64,000 bases of DNA from Brachybacterium kimchii (GCF_023373525.1 NZ_CP097218.1:1798001-1862000), one strand, 5' to 3'. Positions 32,082 through 42,138 are shown, counted from the stretch's first letter. Numbers and translations are program-made. The notes: generated by a model from the sequence alone, not told the origin.

Positions 32082-33451
32082 GCCTCCTCGGCGACGCCGA
32101 GGAGGTCGCGGACCTCGGCGGCGAGGGTCACGGAGCCCACGGCGACCACGCCGCCGAACTGGTCGCCGGAGGCCTCCGCGAGGTCCACGGCCCGCTGGAT
32201 CGCATCGGGCAGGGAGGCGGACTCGATGACGCGGTCCTCGTCCTCGAAGACGTCGCGGGCGACGTCGGCGAGGCGGTCCGCGGGGATCGCGCGCGGCGAG
32301 GACGACTGGGTGATGACCACGGAGTCCAGCAGGGGCTCGAGGGTCGCGAGCAGCTGCTCGGCGTCCTTCTCCTGCAGGATCCCCACCAGGCCGATCGTGC
32401 GGGTGAAGCGGAAGTTCTCCCGGACGGTCGCGACCAGCGCCTCGGCGCCCGCCGGGTTGTGGGCGGCGTCCACGAGGACCGTCGGCGCCTGGCGCACCAC
32501 CTCGGCGCGGCCCGGGGAGGTGACGGTCTGGAGGCCCTCGGCGAGCAGCTCGGCGCCGAGCACCTGCTCGCCACCGCCCAGCAGCGCCTCGCAGGCGGCG
32601 ATCGCGAGCAGGGCGTTGTGGGCCTGGTGCTCTCCGAGCAGCGGCAGGAACACGTCCTCGTAGCGGCCGGCGATCCCCTGGAAGGTCACGAGCTGCCCGC
32701 CGACGCCGGGGGTGCGCGAGAGCACGCCGATCTGGTCGCCCTCGATCGCCGCCTCGGTGCCCAGCTCGAGCAGGCGCTCGCGGATCACGTCGAAGGCCCC
32801 GGGCTCGCTCTGCTCGGCGATCACGGCGAGCGCGCGGGAGGTGAGGATCCCGGCCTTCTCCCCCGCGATCTCCTCGATGGTCTCGCCCAGGTACTCCTGG
32901 TGGTCGAAGCCGATGGGCGCGATGACGGCGACGTCGGGATCGACGACGCCGGTCGCGTCCCAGGTGCCGCCCATGCCGGTCTCGACGACGGCGACGTCGA
33001 CGGGCGCGGAGGCGAAGGCCTGGTAGGCCATCGCGGTGAGGTACTCGAAGTAGGTCAGGGGCGGGCCGCCGGCCGCACGTGACTCCTCGTCGACCATCAG
33101 CGCGAAGGGCTCGACGTCCCGGTAGGCCTGGACGAAGGTCTCCTCGTCGACGCTCTCGCCGTCGATCGCGATCCGCTCGGCCGGGGAGTGCAGGTGGGGG
33201 CTCGTGGTGCGGCCGGTGCGCAGACCGGCCGCGCGCAGGATCGCCTCGGCGATGCGTGCGGTCGTGGTCTTGCCGTTGGTGCCGGCGATGCGGATGGAGC
33301 GGTAGGAGTTCTGGGGGTCCCCCATCAGCTCCATGACCCGGCGGATGCGGCTCAGGTCGGGCTCGATGCGGTTCTCGGGCGCACGCTCGAGGAGCGCCGC
33401 GTAGACCTCGCGCAGCTGGGGGCCGAGCTCCGGACGGGACGGACGTGGCAC
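32078..33451 (-). CDS. folC: folylpolyglutamate/dihydrofolate synthase
   Basis: 457 residues. Adds glutamate to folates. Mur-ligase fold: GTNGKTTTARI P-loop, TSPHLHSPAERIAIDGE, VETGMGGTWDATGV, VLVDAAHNPAGAEAL. GTG start at 33451 chosen because GAGGAG lies at correct spacing; the frame continues upstream through sequence unlike the family. Confidence 0.94.
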   Translation of the reverse strand: MPRPSRPELGPQLREVYAALLERAPENRIEPDLSRIRRVMELMGDPQNSYRSIRIAGTNGKTTTARIAEAILRAAGLRTGRTTSPHLHSPAERIAIDGESVDEETFVQAYRDVEPFALMVDEESRAAGGPPLTYFEYLTAMAYQAFASAPVDVAVVETGMGGTWDATGVVDPDVAVIAPIGFDHQEYLGETIEEIAGEKAGILTSRALAVIAEQSEPGAFDVIRERLLELGTEAAIEGDQIGVLSRTPGVGGQLVTFQGIAGRYEDVFLPLLGEHQAHNALLAIAACEALLGGGEQVLGAELLAEGLQTVTSPGRAEVVRQAPTVLVDAAHNPAGAEALVATVRENFRFTRTIGLVGILQEKDAEQLLATLEPLLDSVVITQSSSPRAIPADRLADVARDVFEDEDRVIESASLPDAIQRAVDLAEASGDQFGGVVAVGSVTLAAEVRDLLGVAEEA

Positions 33452-33585
33452 TGCGGCTCCTCGGGACGGGGCGGGGCGGGGTGGGTCGACGGGGCGGCGG
33501 CTCGCGCCGGATCGGCCGACGGCCGCCCTCCAGTCTACGAGCGCGCCCCGGGGAACGCCCTCACGGGCCCTCCCCATCGTGCGCC

Positions 33586-33637
33586 CATCCACAACGGGCG
33601 GCGGGCCGTGGTGGCGCCGGCGCCGTCTTCCTAGCGT
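33586..33637 (+). promoter_or_regulatory. TCCAC-43-NAGNNT promoter before the WXG operon
   Basis: CCATCCACA (33585-33593) then TAGCGT (33632-33637); first CC base to -10 is 43 bases, identical to the yraN promoter. The 11-mer CATCCACAACG is shared exactly with that promoter. TAGCGT ends 7 bases before ATG 33645. Confidence 0.55.
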
Positions 33638-33644
33638 GATCGGC

Positions 33645-33782
33645 ATGCGCTGCGGGGTCCGTCCCGCGGGGCGACCGGCGGGCGAGGAGAGGCACATGGC
33701 CGAGGAGCTGGCGGCACGACGGGCGAGCCGGTGGGCGGCGGCGGGCCCGGGGGTCGCAGGGGCAGCGGGGGTCGGACGATGA
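33645..33782 (+). CDS. 45-residue leader ORF coupled to WXG fusion gene
   Basis: ATG 7 bases after the -10 hexamer (leaderless), basic Arg/Ala/Gly-rich product. An internal ATG at 33696 with GAGGAGAGGCAC upstream would give a 28-residue form. The stop overlaps the next ATG by four bases (ATGA). No family recognised; it may serve mainly to couple translation of the next gene. Confidence 0.45.
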   Translation: MRCGVRPAGRPAGEERHMAEELAARRASRWAAAGPGVAGAAGVGR

Positions 33783-35455
33783 CCGGCTTCTGCGGCATGG
33801 ACACCGCACAGGTGCGCGTGCATGCCGAGCAGCTTCGCGGGGCCTCCGATCGGCTCGAGGCATGGCAGGTGCGTCTGGATGCAGCGGTCGCGCGCACCGC
33901 ATGGAGCGGACCGGATGCGGAGGCCTTCCGCTCCCTGTGGGCACTGCTCTCCCTGGACGCCTTCCGGGCCGCCTCCGCGGCTCTCGCCTCACGTGGCGAG
34001 GAGGCCGCCGCGCAGGCGGACGACCAGGACGCGGCCTCGAGCGCCCAGGGCGGCGGGGACGGCGCGGGCGGCGCGGAGCCGGGAGCTGTGGGCGTCTGCG
34101 CGCCCGGCGCCTCGGGCCCCGTGTCGGGGATCCCGGACGCGCCGTCGTCCGACATGCGCCAGGGGTACCTGCGGGACGACAACCCGTTCATCGCCGACTG
34201 GCTGGAGCATCCCGGCGAGCAGCTCCTCTCCGGCACCGCCCACTCGGTCTCGGATGCGATCGGTCAGGGCTGGGGCTCGGGGCTCGACGTCCTCGAGTGG
34301 GGGCTGGACCGCTCCGGGCGACGCAGCGACGCCGTCGGCCAGCTGCGCCGGGACGGCGACCGGTTCGGGGGGATCCTCGAGGACTGGGCCGCAGGCGAGC
34401 GGGCCCCCACGTACGCGGAGCTCGGGGCCTCCGGGATCGTGACGCTGGGCTCCGCCGGTGCCGTGACCTTCGAGGCGAGCCCCGACCACGACCAGGACAC
34501 CGCCTTCCTGGACGACCGTCCCGGCGGGATCGTCTCCGATGTGCGGGTCGACGACGCGCCGTCGGCCAGCCCACAGGATCTGGGCGACCTCCTCGTCGAC
34601 AACGACTCCCTGCGGATGAAGGGCCGCGGCGCGGACTCCTCCGGCGCGCTCGCGACCGGACGGATCGGGGTGCAGGAGGTGCGCGGCGCGTCCGGCGGCG
34701 ATCCCGTGTACATCGTGCAGGTGCCGCCCACCGAGGGCCCCGACGTCCTGGACCTCTCCGGCGCCTACGGGCAGACGGGCAACTCCCGGGACTGGGGCTC
34801 GAACCTGCGGCTCGTCGCGGGCCAGGATCCCGCCGCGATGGACGACGTGCGCGCGGCGATGACGGCCGCCGACGTCCCCGCCGGGGCCGACGTCATGCTC
34901 GTCGGCCATTCGCAGGGCGGGATCATCACCTCGCACCTCGCGGCGGACCCGAGCTTCAACAGCGCGTGCGGCGCGGAGGGAACCTTCAACGTGACCCACA
35001 GCTTCTCGGCGGGCTCCCCGGTGCAGACGGTGATCCCGTCCCAGGACTCGACCCAGGTCGTGAACGTGGCGCACGGCCCCGTCGGCCTGGACCCCCGCCT
35101 CTCCCCCGGCACGTCCCACCGCCCGGACCTCGAGTACACCGGCGATCCGATCGCGGAGCTGGACCTGCAGGGCGCCCAGATGGGAGGCGGCTCCCTGAGC
35201 GCGCCGAACGTGCACGAGGTGATGCTGCCCGGGAGCACGCAGCATGCGAGCGACGGAGTCCCCGGGATCGAGGCGAACCACGAGTCCTTCGAGAGCGGTT
35301 CCCCGGACGCCTTCTACTACGGATCGATCCAGGAGCACACCGCCTCCGACCCCGTCCTGTCCGCGCTCCATGGCGATCTCGACGGCCGGTACATCGGCGA
35401 GGGCACGTACGTCTCCCGTTCGACCGTGGTCGACGTCGGGCGCGGCGAGCCGTGA
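33779..35455 (+). CDS. WXG100-like domain fused to alpha/beta-hydrolase-like domain
   Basis: 558 residues. Residues ~5-80 are helical with a W-x-G turn (Trp42-Ser-Gly44, TAWSGPDAEAFRSLW) as in ESAT-6/WXG100 proteins. A Gly/Ala-rich linker follows. The C-terminal half contains VMLVGHSQGGIITS with nucleophile Ser378, a serine lipase/esterase elbow, and a likely late His in the QEHTASDP region. No signal peptide and no type VII secretion genes are in the window. Could be a secreted effector or cell-surface lipase; function is inferred from domains only. Confidence 0.7.
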   Translation: MTGFCGMDTAQVRVHAEQLRGASDRLEAWQVRLDAAVARTAWSGPDAEAFRSLWALLSLDAFRAASAALASRGEEAAAQADDQDAASSAQGGGDGAGGAEPGAVGVCAPGASGPVSGIPDAPSSDMRQGYLRDDNPFIADWLEHPGEQLLSGTAHSVSDAIGQGWGSGLDVLEWGLDRSGRRSDAVGQLRRDGDRFGGILEDWAAGERAPTYAELGASGIVTLGSAGAVTFEASPDHDQDTAFLDDRPGGIVSDVRVDDAPSASPQDLGDLLVDNDSLRMKGRGADSSGALATGRIGVQEVRGASGGDPVYIVQVPPTEGPDVLDLSGAYGQTGNSRDWGSNLRLVAGQDPAAMDDVRAAMTAADVPAGADVMLVGHSQGGIITSHLAADPSFNSACGAEGTFNVTHSFSAGSPVQTVIPSQDSTQVVNVAHGPVGLDPRLSPGTSHRPDLEYTGDPIAELDLQGAQMGGGSLSAPNVHEVMLPGSTQHASDGVPGIEANHESFESGSPDAFYYGSIQEHTASDPVLSALHGDLDGRYIGEGTYVSRSTVVDVGRGEP

Positions 35456-35511
35456 CGGCGTCCGGTCGGGCCATCCCGGATCAGGGCCGACCGTCGCGGC
35501 GCCGCCGCCCT

Positions 35512-35538
35512 CCCCGCAGGCCCCGCAGGCCCCGCAGG
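35512..35538. repeat. three tandem CCCCGCAGG units
   Basis: Three exact 9-base copies just beyond the stop codon of the DUF979 gene, in the 90-base gap between two convergent genes. Confidence 0.6.
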
Positions 35539-35545
35539 CCGATGC

Positions 35546-36520
35546 TCAGTGCGAGAACGCGAAGCCCCACATGAACACGGTGATGAGCACGAGCATGATC
35601 AGCGCCGTCGGGATCTGCACGGCGATCGCTCCGTACTTGTTCTTCATCTCCAGCAGGGCGGCCGGCACGATGTTGAAGTTCGCGGCCATCGGCGTGCACA
35701 GGGTGCCGCAGAAGCCGGCGAGCATCCCGAGGGCGAACACCGCGGGGGCGTTGCCGTGGAAGTTCTCCACGAGGATGGGCCAGCCCACGGCAGCGGTCAT
35801 GATCGGGAAGGCCGCGAAGGCGTTGCCCATGATCACGGTGAACACGGCCATGCCGACGCAGTAGGCGATCACGCCCCAGACCAGGACGTCCTCGGGGACG
35901 ATGAACCCGAAGATGTCGCCGACGGCGGTGCCGACGCCGGCCTCGGTGAACAGGGTTCCGAGGGTCGAGAGCATCTGCGGGAGCAGCGCCGCCCAGCCGA
36001 TGGCCTCGAGCAGGCGCGTGCTCTCGGTGAACGGCACGGACAGCCGCGGCGGCCGCAGGATGATGCACGCGACGACGAGGGCGACCAGCGCGCCCACGCC
36101 GAGGCCCGTGAGCGTGGCCGACCCCTCCGCGAGCAGCGGCTCGCCGCCCACGCTGAGTCGCGGGCCGAGCAGCGCCACGATCACGGTGACGACCGGCACG
36201 AGCAGCGCGGGGATGAACAGCCGCCCGCGCAGCCGCGCCGCGAACCCCTCCCTCTCCTGCTCCGAGGTGGTGTGCTCGGTGCCCTTGCCGAGACCTCCGA
36301 AGCCGGCGATCGCCACCATCGCGAGCACCGCGAGGCCCAGCACCCAGGCGGGCGCGGATCCCGCTGCCACGAACGTGGAGTAGAAGAACGAGAGGCCCAG
36401 CAGGCCCCAGAAGGCGGCGGAGCCGAGTCTGCGGGAGTGGTTTTCGTGGGTGGCGACGAGCACGGCGACGGGGAGGAAGAAGGCGCCGATCAGCCAGTAG
36501 AGCCATTCGTTGGAGATCAC
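35546..36520 (-). CDS. DUF979 membrane protein
   Basis: 324 residues, about nine or ten membrane helices. Family always found next to DUF969; the pair looks like a two-component permease. Conserved segments include VIMGNAFAAFPIMTAAVG and GFCGTLCTPMAANFNIVPAAL. GTG start with GGGAGGCGCGAA, overlapping the DUF969 stop by four bases. Confidence 0.88.
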   Translation of the reverse strand: MISNEWLYWLIGAFFLPVAVLVATHENHSRRLGSAAFWGLLGLSFFYSTFVAAGSAPAWVLGLAVLAMVAIAGFGGLGKGTEHTTSEQEREGFAARLRGRLFIPALLVPVVTVIVALLGPRLSVGGEPLLAEGSATLTGLGVGALVALVVACIILRPPRLSVPFTESTRLLEAIGWAALLPQMLSTLGTLFTEAGVGTAVGDIFGFIVPEDVLVWGVIAYCVGMAVFTVIMGNAFAAFPIMTAAVGWPILVENFHGNAPAVFALGMLAGFCGTLCTPMAANFNIVPAALLEMKNKYGAIAVQIPTALIMLVLITVFMWGFAFSH

Positions 36521-37218
36521 TTCGCGCCTCCCTGCGGGACGGGGACGGCGCCGGCGAGCCGGTCGAGCCTGCGGTCGAGCCGCAGCAGCCGCGTGCCGTG
36601 CACCAGGTAGGCCATCACGGCCACGGGCACTGCCCACAGCGCCAGCTGGATGGGCTCGAGCGTGAGCCCGTAGGTGGTGTCCACGAAGGAGGTGATGAGG
36701 AGGATCGACCCGATCGCCACGAAGGCGTCCTCCCCGAAGAAGACGCCGACGGTGTCGGCCGAGGCCGAGTATCCCTTGATGGTCTCGGTGGCCTTCTCGT
36801 TCGGCGCGGATCCTCGGCGCCGCTCCTCGGCGGCCTCCGCCATCGGAAAGACCAGCGGCCGCACGGTCTGGGCGGGACCGGCGACGGACTGCAGGCCGAT
36901 CGCGGCGGTCGCCTGGCGGATCAGCATGTACAGGGCTAGGAGCCGGCCGGCGGTGAGACCGCTCAGCCTGCGGATGAGGTTGCCGGCCGCGGCTTGCAGG
37001 CCGTAGCGCTCGATCAGGCCGATCACGGGCAGCACGAGCACGAAGGTGGTGATGGAGCGGGACCCGGCGAACCCGGTCCCGAAGGTGTTGAGGATCTCGA
37101 GCGGCGTGAGGCCGCCGATCAGGGCGGTGACGATGCCGGAGGCGGTCACCACCAGGAGGGGGTTGATGCGCAGGGCGAAGCCGATGATCACCAGCGCGAC
37201 CCCGATGAGGACGAACAT
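36517..37218 (-). CDS. DUF969 membrane protein
   Basis: 233 residues, about six membrane helices. Conserved PVIGLIERYGLQ, LYMLIRQATAAIGLQSVAGPAQTVRP and FFGEDAFVAIGSILL. ATG with AAGGAAG upstream. Partner of DUF979; in other bacteria the pair often accompanies pyrrolidone-carboxylate peptidase, suggesting uptake of an amino-acid-like compound. Confidence 0.88.
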   Translation of the reverse strand: MFVLIGVALVIIGFALRINPLLVVTASGIVTALIGGLTPLEILNTFGTGFAGSRSITTFVLVLPVIGLIERYGLQAAAGNLIRRLSGLTAGRLLALYMLIRQATAAIGLQSVAGPAQTVRPLVFPMAEAAEERRRGSAPNEKATETIKGYSASADTVGVFFGEDAFVAIGSILLITSFVDTTYGLTLEPIQLALWAVPVAVMAYLVHGTRLLRLDRRLDRLAGAVPVPQGGAK

Positions 37219-37229
37219 GGGCGCTTCCT

Positions 37230-38291
37230 TCAGTGGGTGCGGGATGCGAGGGCGAGGTGCGCCTCCCAGGCGAACGTGGCCAGCCAGTGGGAGGCCATGT
37301 ACTCCTCGGAGACGGCGGAGCGCAGACCGGGCTCCATGAGGGGCGGGGCCGCCTCGCGCAGGGCTGCGGCGAGTTCCCGGCTGTCCTCGGATCCGATCCG
37401 CTCGAGCGCGTCGGCGATGCGCAGTCCGCTCGCCGCGGCGGTGAGGCCGAGCCCGTCGAGGTGCGACTGGTACCCGTCGCTCGGATCGATCACGGGGACG
37501 GGGCGCAGCACGTCGGATCCGGGATGCAGGCGGGAGAGGAAGCGGGGCAGCCAGGCGGCGAGCTCGTCCTCGTCGAGCACCTCGATCATGAGGTCCGCCT
37601 CGCTGAGCCCGGCGGAGAGGAAGTCCTGGCCGCTGCGCTCCTGGTCGAAGGCCCAGTCCGCATCGTCGAGGAAGAAGCGCCGCGCGGCCTGCTCGATCTC
37701 GCCGCTCGCCTCGTCGGCGGAGGTCGCGCGGGCCGCGCGGGCCGAGAGCAGCAGGCGGCGCAGGCCGAACGCGGTGTTGGTGTGCAGTCCGTGCCGCACC
37801 GGCAGCGGGGTCCGCGGGAGCCAGCTGCGCACGAGGGCGAGCACCTCGTCCAGCAGCGGGGCGGCGGCGCCGGCGAGCGGGCGCAGCTCCGATGTGCGGG
37901 CCTCCCCCAGCACCACGACGAGCTGCGCCGCCCACGCCCATCCGTAGGGCCTCTCCCAGGTGGGGTTCTCGCGCAGGTAGGCGGCTTCGACCGCGAGCTT
38001 CTGCGGGGCGAGGTGGTCCGCGAGGAGTTCCAGCGCTCGCTCTCGCCAGGGGGCGTCGGCCGTGGCCTCGACGAGAGATGCCAGCAGCCAGTGCATGTGC
38101 ACGCTCGAGTGCCAGTCGAAGGAGGAGGCGAAGGCGGGGTGCAGCAGGGCGGGCTGGTGAAGATCGTCCGCGGAGGTCTGCACGTGGTGGGCGGCGAACG
38201 GGAACTGTCGCGAGAGGTTCTCCAGGGCCACCCCGGCCAGGGCGTCGATCGACGCGTCGGCGGGGACTCCGCGGTGCGCGATGGTGGTCAT
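37230..38291 (-). CDS. DUF2891 family protein
   Basis: 353 residues, soluble, alpha-helical (alpha/alpha-barrel-like repeats). Conserved HPAFASSFDWHSSVHMHW, ERPYGWAWAAQL and RHGLHTNTAFGL give several invariant His/Trp/Arg that could form an active site. ATG with AAGGAGCC. First gene of DUF2891-DUF969-DUF979, so probably processes the compound carried by the permease. Confidence 0.85.
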   Translation of the reverse strand: MTTIAHRGVPADASIDALAGVALENLSRQFPFAAHHVQTSADDLHQPALLHPAFASSFDWHSSVHMHWLLASLVEATADAPWRERALELLADHLAPQKLAVEAAYLRENPTWERPYGWAWAAQLVVVLGEARTSELRPLAGAAAPLLDEVLALVRSWLPRTPLPVRHGLHTNTAFGLRRLLLSARAARATSADEASGEIEQAARRFFLDDADWAFDQERSGQDFLSAGLSEADLMIEVLDEDELAAWLPRFLSRLHPGSDVLRPVPVIDPSDGYQSHLDGLGLTAAASGLRIADALERIGSEDSRELAAALREAAPPLMEPGLRSAVSEEYMASHWLATFAWEAHLALASRTH

Positions 38292-38342
38292 CCGGGGCTC
38301 CTTCCGCGGCGGCGCCCAGCGCGCGGACCGCCCCGACAGTCT

Positions 38343-38384
38343 GGGACCCGGCGCCGCCCGTATCGAGCCGACGCGCCGGGTCCC
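38343..38384 (-). terminator. 11-bp hairpin after ileS
   Basis: GGGACCCGGCG (38343-38353) and its complement (38374-38384) with a 20-base loop, 8 bases past the ileS stop. Confidence 0.55.
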
Positions 38385-38391
38385 CGCCGCC

Positions 38392-41300
38392 TCACGCCTT
38401 GGCGACCGACACCTTCACCGTGCCGCCGGAGACCTTCTCGCTCGCCTCGTGCGCCCCGGGAGCGGGCTCGGCCGGCACCTCGAGCTCGGTCGCGAGGACC
38501 TCGCCGGCCACCAGATCCCGGTGGGCGGCGACGGCGTCGACGACGGCCTGATCGCCCGAGACCGTGAGGGTGATGCGGTCCGAGACGTCGAGCCCCGCGT
38601 CCCGTCGGGCAGACTGGATCGCGCGCACCACGTCGCGGGCGGTGCCCTCGGCCTCGAGCTCGGGCGTCACCCGGGTGTCGAGCACCAGGAAGTCGCCGCC
38701 GCGCAGCACGCCGATCGCCCGGCCCTCGGCCGCCGAGTCGGAGCCGGCGACGAGGTCCAGCGAGTACTCGCTCTCGGCCAGGGCGATCCCGCCGGAGGTG
38801 ACCGTGCCGTCCTCGGCCACGGACCAGTCGCCTGTCTTCGATCCCTTGATGACGGTCTGCACCTGCTTGCCCAGGCGCGGCCCGGCGGCGCGCGCGTTCA
38901 CGCTCAGGCGCTGCTCGACGCCCATCGAGCGCGACTCCTCGCTCGCCACGTCCACGAGCCGCACGTCCTTGACGTTGAGCTCATCGGCGATGATCTCCGC
39001 GAAGGGCGCGAGCGAGGCCGGGTCGTGGTGGACCACGGTGAGCTGCGCGAGCGGCAGACGCGCCCGCAGTCCCTCCTTCTTGCGCAGCGAGTTGCCGACG
39101 CTCGCCACGTGCCGCACGTCGTCCATCTGCGCCACCAGCTCCGGATCGGCCGGGAACAGCTCCGCGTCCGGCCAGTCGGTGAGGTGCACCGAGCGGCCGC
39201 CGGTGAGCTGCTTCCAGATCTCCTCGGAGACCATGGGCAGCAGCGGCGCGGCCACGCGGCACAGCGTCTCCAGGCACGTCGAGAGCACGTCGATCGCCTG
39301 CTCGTCGCCCTCCCAGAAGCGGTCGCGGGAGCGGCGCACGTACCAGTTGGTGAGCATGTCCAGGTAGTCCTGGACCTTCTCGGCGGCGTCGGCGATCGCG
39401 AGGGCCTCGAAGGACTCCCGCACGCCCCGTGCGAGCACGCCCGTGCGGGCCAGCAGGTAGCGGTCCATGACGTCGGCGGACTCGTACCGCGTCCGCCCCT
39501 GGTAGCCCTGGGGCCGGCCGTCCGCGTCCTTCGGGCCGGCCGCGTTGGCGTACAGCCCCAGGAAGTACCAGACGTTCCACAGCGGCAGCACCACGTGGCG
39601 GGTGGCGTCGCGGATCTTCGCCTCGTCGACGATGAGGTTGCCCCCGCGCAGGATCGGCGAGCTCATGAGGAACCAGCGCATCGCGTCCGCGCCATAGGTC
39701 GCGTACATGTCGCGCACGTCGGGGTAGTTGCGCAGGGACTTGCTCATCTTCTGCCCGTCCTCGCCCAGCACGATGCCGTGGCAGATGACGGAGGTGAACG
39801 CGGGCCGGTCGAAGAGCGCCGTGGCCAGCACGTGCATCATGTAGAACCAGCCGCGGGTCTGGCCGATGTACTCCACGATGAAGTCCGCGGGGTTGTGGCT
39901 CTCGAACCACTCGGCGTTCTCGAAGGGGTAGTGCACCTGCGCGAACGGCATCGAGCCGGAGTCGAACCAGACGTCGAAGACGTCGGTGATGCGGCGCATC
40001 GTCGACGTCCCGCTCGGATCGTCGGGGTTCGGCCGCGTGAGCTCGTCGATGTAGGGCCGGTGCAGGTTGACCTCGCCGAACTCGTCGCGCGGGAGGGTCC
40101 CGAAGGCCTCCTCGAGCTCCGCGAGCGAGCCGTAGACCTCGATGCGCGGGTGGTTCGGGTCGTCGCTCTTCCACACCGGGATCGGCGAGCCGAAGTAGCG
40201 GTTGCGGGAGATCGCCCAGTCGCGCGCGCCCTCGAGCCACTTGCCGAACTGTCCGTGCTTGACGTTGCCGGGCACCCAGTCGATCTGCTCGTTGAGCTCG
40301 AGCATCCGCTCGCGCTGATCGGCGACCTTCACGTACCAGGAGCTCACGGCCTTGTAGATGAGCGGCTTCCGGCAGCGCCAGCAGTGCGGGTAGGAGTGCA
40401 CGTGGCTCTTCTCCCGCAGCAGCCGGTGCTCGCGCTGCAGGTTCCGGATGATCGGCCGGTTCGCGTCGAACACCTGCAGCCCGGCGATCTCGTCGAGCGC
40501 GGTGCCGCGGAAGTAGTCGAGGAACTGCGCGCCGTCGTCGACGGAGACGATCACGGGGATCCCGTACTCGGCGTTGACCTGCTGGTCGATCTCGCCGTAG
40601 GCGGTGGCCTGGTGGACCACGCCGGTGCCGTCGTCGGTCGAGACGTAGTCGGCGACCGTCACGATCCACGCGTTCTGCGTGCCCCAGCGCTCGCGGTCCT
40701 CCGAGTAGACGGTCCACAGCGGCTCGTAGGCCATGTGCTCGAGCTCGGCGCCGCGGTAGGTGCGCTCCTCGATCGCGGCGACGGCGTCCTCGGGGCTCGC
40801 GTACCCGAGATCCTTCGCGTACTCGCCGATCAGGGCGGCGGCCAGCAGGTACCGGTCGCTGCCTGCGGCGCCGCCGTCGGCCGCCCCCTCGGGCCCGGCG
40901 GGCACCACCGCGTACTCGACCTCCGGCCCGACGGCCAGCGAGAAGTTCGTGGGCAGCGTCCACGGGGTCGTCGTCCAGGCGAGGGCCTTGACGCCCGCAA
41001 GGTCCAGCTCGTCGGCCTTCTCGCCCTCGAAGGGGAAGGTGACGGTGACGGTCGGGTCCTGGCGGTCCTGGTAGACGTCGTCGTCCATGCGCAGCTCGTG
41101 GGAGCTCAGCGGCGTCTGATCGTTCCAGCAGTAGGGCAGAACGTAGTAGCCCTCGTAGGCGCGGCCCTTGTCCCACAGGGTCTTGAAGGCCCACAGCACG
41201 GACTCCATGAAGGAGACGTCGAGGGTCTTGTAGCCGTTCTCGAAGTCGACCCAGCGCGCCTGCCGGGTCACGTACTCCTCCCACTCCTTGGTGTACTTCA

Positions 41301-41688
41301 GCACCGAGGAGCGCGCGGCGGAGTTGAACGCCTGGACGCCCATCTCCTCGATCTCGGACTTCTCCGTCATGCCCAGCTCGCGCATGGCCTCTAGCTCGGC
41401 GGGCAGGCCGTGCGTGTCCCAGCCGAAGCGGCGGTCCACCTTGTACCCGTCCATCGTGCGGAAGCGCGGGACCACGTCCTTGACGAAGCCCGTGAGCAGG
41501 TGCCCGTAGTGCGGGAGCCCGTTGGCGAAGGGCGGGCCGTCGTAGAACACGTACTCGGGGGCGCCCTCGCGCTGCGCGATCGAGGCGCGGAAAGTGTCGT
41601 CCCTGTCCCAGAACCGCAGGATGCGGCTCTCGAGATCGGGAAGGTTCGGCGAGGGGACGAGCGGGTCTCCGGAGACCGGATAGACCAT
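38392..41688 (-). CDS. ileS: isoleucyl-tRNA synthetase
   Basis: 1098 residues; class I synthetase of the long (eukaryote-like/mupirocin-resistant) type usual in actinobacteria. HIGH-like motif appears as PHYGHLL (about 58), KMSKS as [13 protein letters not shown], with the editing (CP1) insert [10 protein letters not shown] ... [11 protein letters not shown]. Zinc-type Cys in CWRCRK. ATG preceded by GGAGGTCCTC. Controlled by the T-box leader just upstream. Confidence 0.96.
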   Translation of the reverse strand: MVYPVSGDPLVPSPNLPDLESRILRFWDRDDTFRASIAQREGAPEYVFYDGPPFANGLPHYGHLLTGFVKDVVPRFRTMDGYKVDRRFGWDTHGLPAELEAMRELGMTEKSEIEEMGVQAFNSAARSSVLKYTKEWEEYVTRQARWVDFENGYKTLDVSFMESVLWAFKTLWDKGRAYEGYYVLPYCWNDQTPLSSHELRMDDDVYQDRQDPTVTVTFPFEGEKADELDLAGVKALAWTTTPWTLPTNFSLAVGPEVEYAVVPAGPEGAADGGAAGSDRYLLAAALIGEYAKDLGYASPEDAVAAIEERTYRGAELEHMAYEPLWTVYSEDRERWGTQNAWIVTVADYVSTDDGTGVVHQATAYGEIDQQVNAEYGIPVIVSVDDGAQFLDYFRGTALDEIAGLQVFDANRPIIRNLQREHRLLREKSHVHSYPHCWRCRKPLIYKAVSSWYVKVADQRERMLELNEQIDWVPGNVKHGQFGKWLEGARDWAISRNRYFGSPIPVWKSDDPNHPRIEVYGSLAELEEAFGTLPRDEFGEVNLHRPYIDELTRPNPDDPSGTSTMRRITDVFDVWFDSGSMPFAQVHYPFENAEWFESHNPADFIVEYIGQTRGWFYMMHVLATALFDRPAFTSVICHGIVLGEDGQKMSKSLRNYPDVRDMYATYGADAMRWFLMSSPILRGGNLIVDEAKIRDATRHVVLPLWNVWYFLGLYANAAGPKDADGRPQGYQGRTRYESADVMDRYLLARTGVLARGVRESFEALAIADAAEKVQDYLDMLTNWYVRRSRDRFWEGDEQAIDVLSTCLETLCRVAAPLLPMVSEEIWKQLTGGRSVHLTDWPDAELFPADPELVAQMDDVRHVASVGNSLRKKEGLRARLPLAQLTVVHHDPASLAPFAEIIADELNVKDVRLVDVASEESRSMGVEQRLSVNARAAGPRLGKQVQTVIKGSKTGDWSVAEDGTVTSGGIALAESEYSLDLVAGSDSAAEGRAIGVLRGGDFLVLDTRVTPELEAEGTARDVVRAIQSARRDAGLDVSDRITLTVSGDQAVVDAVAAHRDLVAGEVLATELEVPAEPAPGAHEASEKVSGGTVKVSVAKA

Positions 41689-41949
41689 GAGGACCTCCGA
41701 GCGGGGCGTAGGCGGACGGCGACTGTGCTGTCCGAGGACGCCGCTCCCCTCCCCTGCCGACCTGCGGCGGGGCGGTGCGCGTGCGCGGTACCACCTCGGT
41801 TGACGCCCCGGAAGGCGTCCCCTCGTTCCTCAGCTGTGACGGGCTGGTCCCGGCGGGTTCTACTGGGCCGACGGCCCGCTCGCGCTGCGCGCTCGGGCCC
41901 TGACCGTTCTTCCCGCGGCTCGCCGGTGATGGCCGGGTCGATGCCGATG
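41689..41949 (-). ncRNA. T-box riboswitch leader of ileS
   Basis: On the minus strand the T-box core GAGGTGGTACCGCG is at 41797-41784; its UGGU (41793-41790) pairs with the ACCA end of uncharged tRNA-Ile. The Ile specifier ATC is at 41930-41928 in GGCCATCACCGG, the form known for the short-stem-I actinobacterial ileS T-boxes. There is no T-run, so control is probably translational, by hiding GGAGGT (41698-41693). Confidence 0.85.
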
Positions 41950-41955
41950 GGCGTC

Positions 41956-41961
41956 AGTCTA
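41956..41961 (-). promoter_or_regulatory. -10 hexamer of ileS leader
   Basis: TAGACT on the minus strand within TAGACTGACG, the same 10-mer as at rpsB. It would start the RNA near 41949, just ahead of the T-box specifier stem. Confidence 0.5.
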
Positions 41962-42138
41962 CGTCGGGGCCGACGGACGGGTCACCGGGGTCCGCGGTGG
42001 AATCGGTCTCGTCGTGCGGTGGGGGCGGGTGGGCGTGCCGGTGCGGTGCGATGCCTCGGAGTGAGGGTTCGACTCGTGTCGCTCTCGACGTGCGTCGCGT
42101 TCTGGTGTCGCGTGCGCGTCTGCTCGGTATCCGTGGTT

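Noticed and set aside
38281..41394. 1037-codon plus-strand frame
   Set aside because: Exact antisense of ileS; composition typical of shadow frames.
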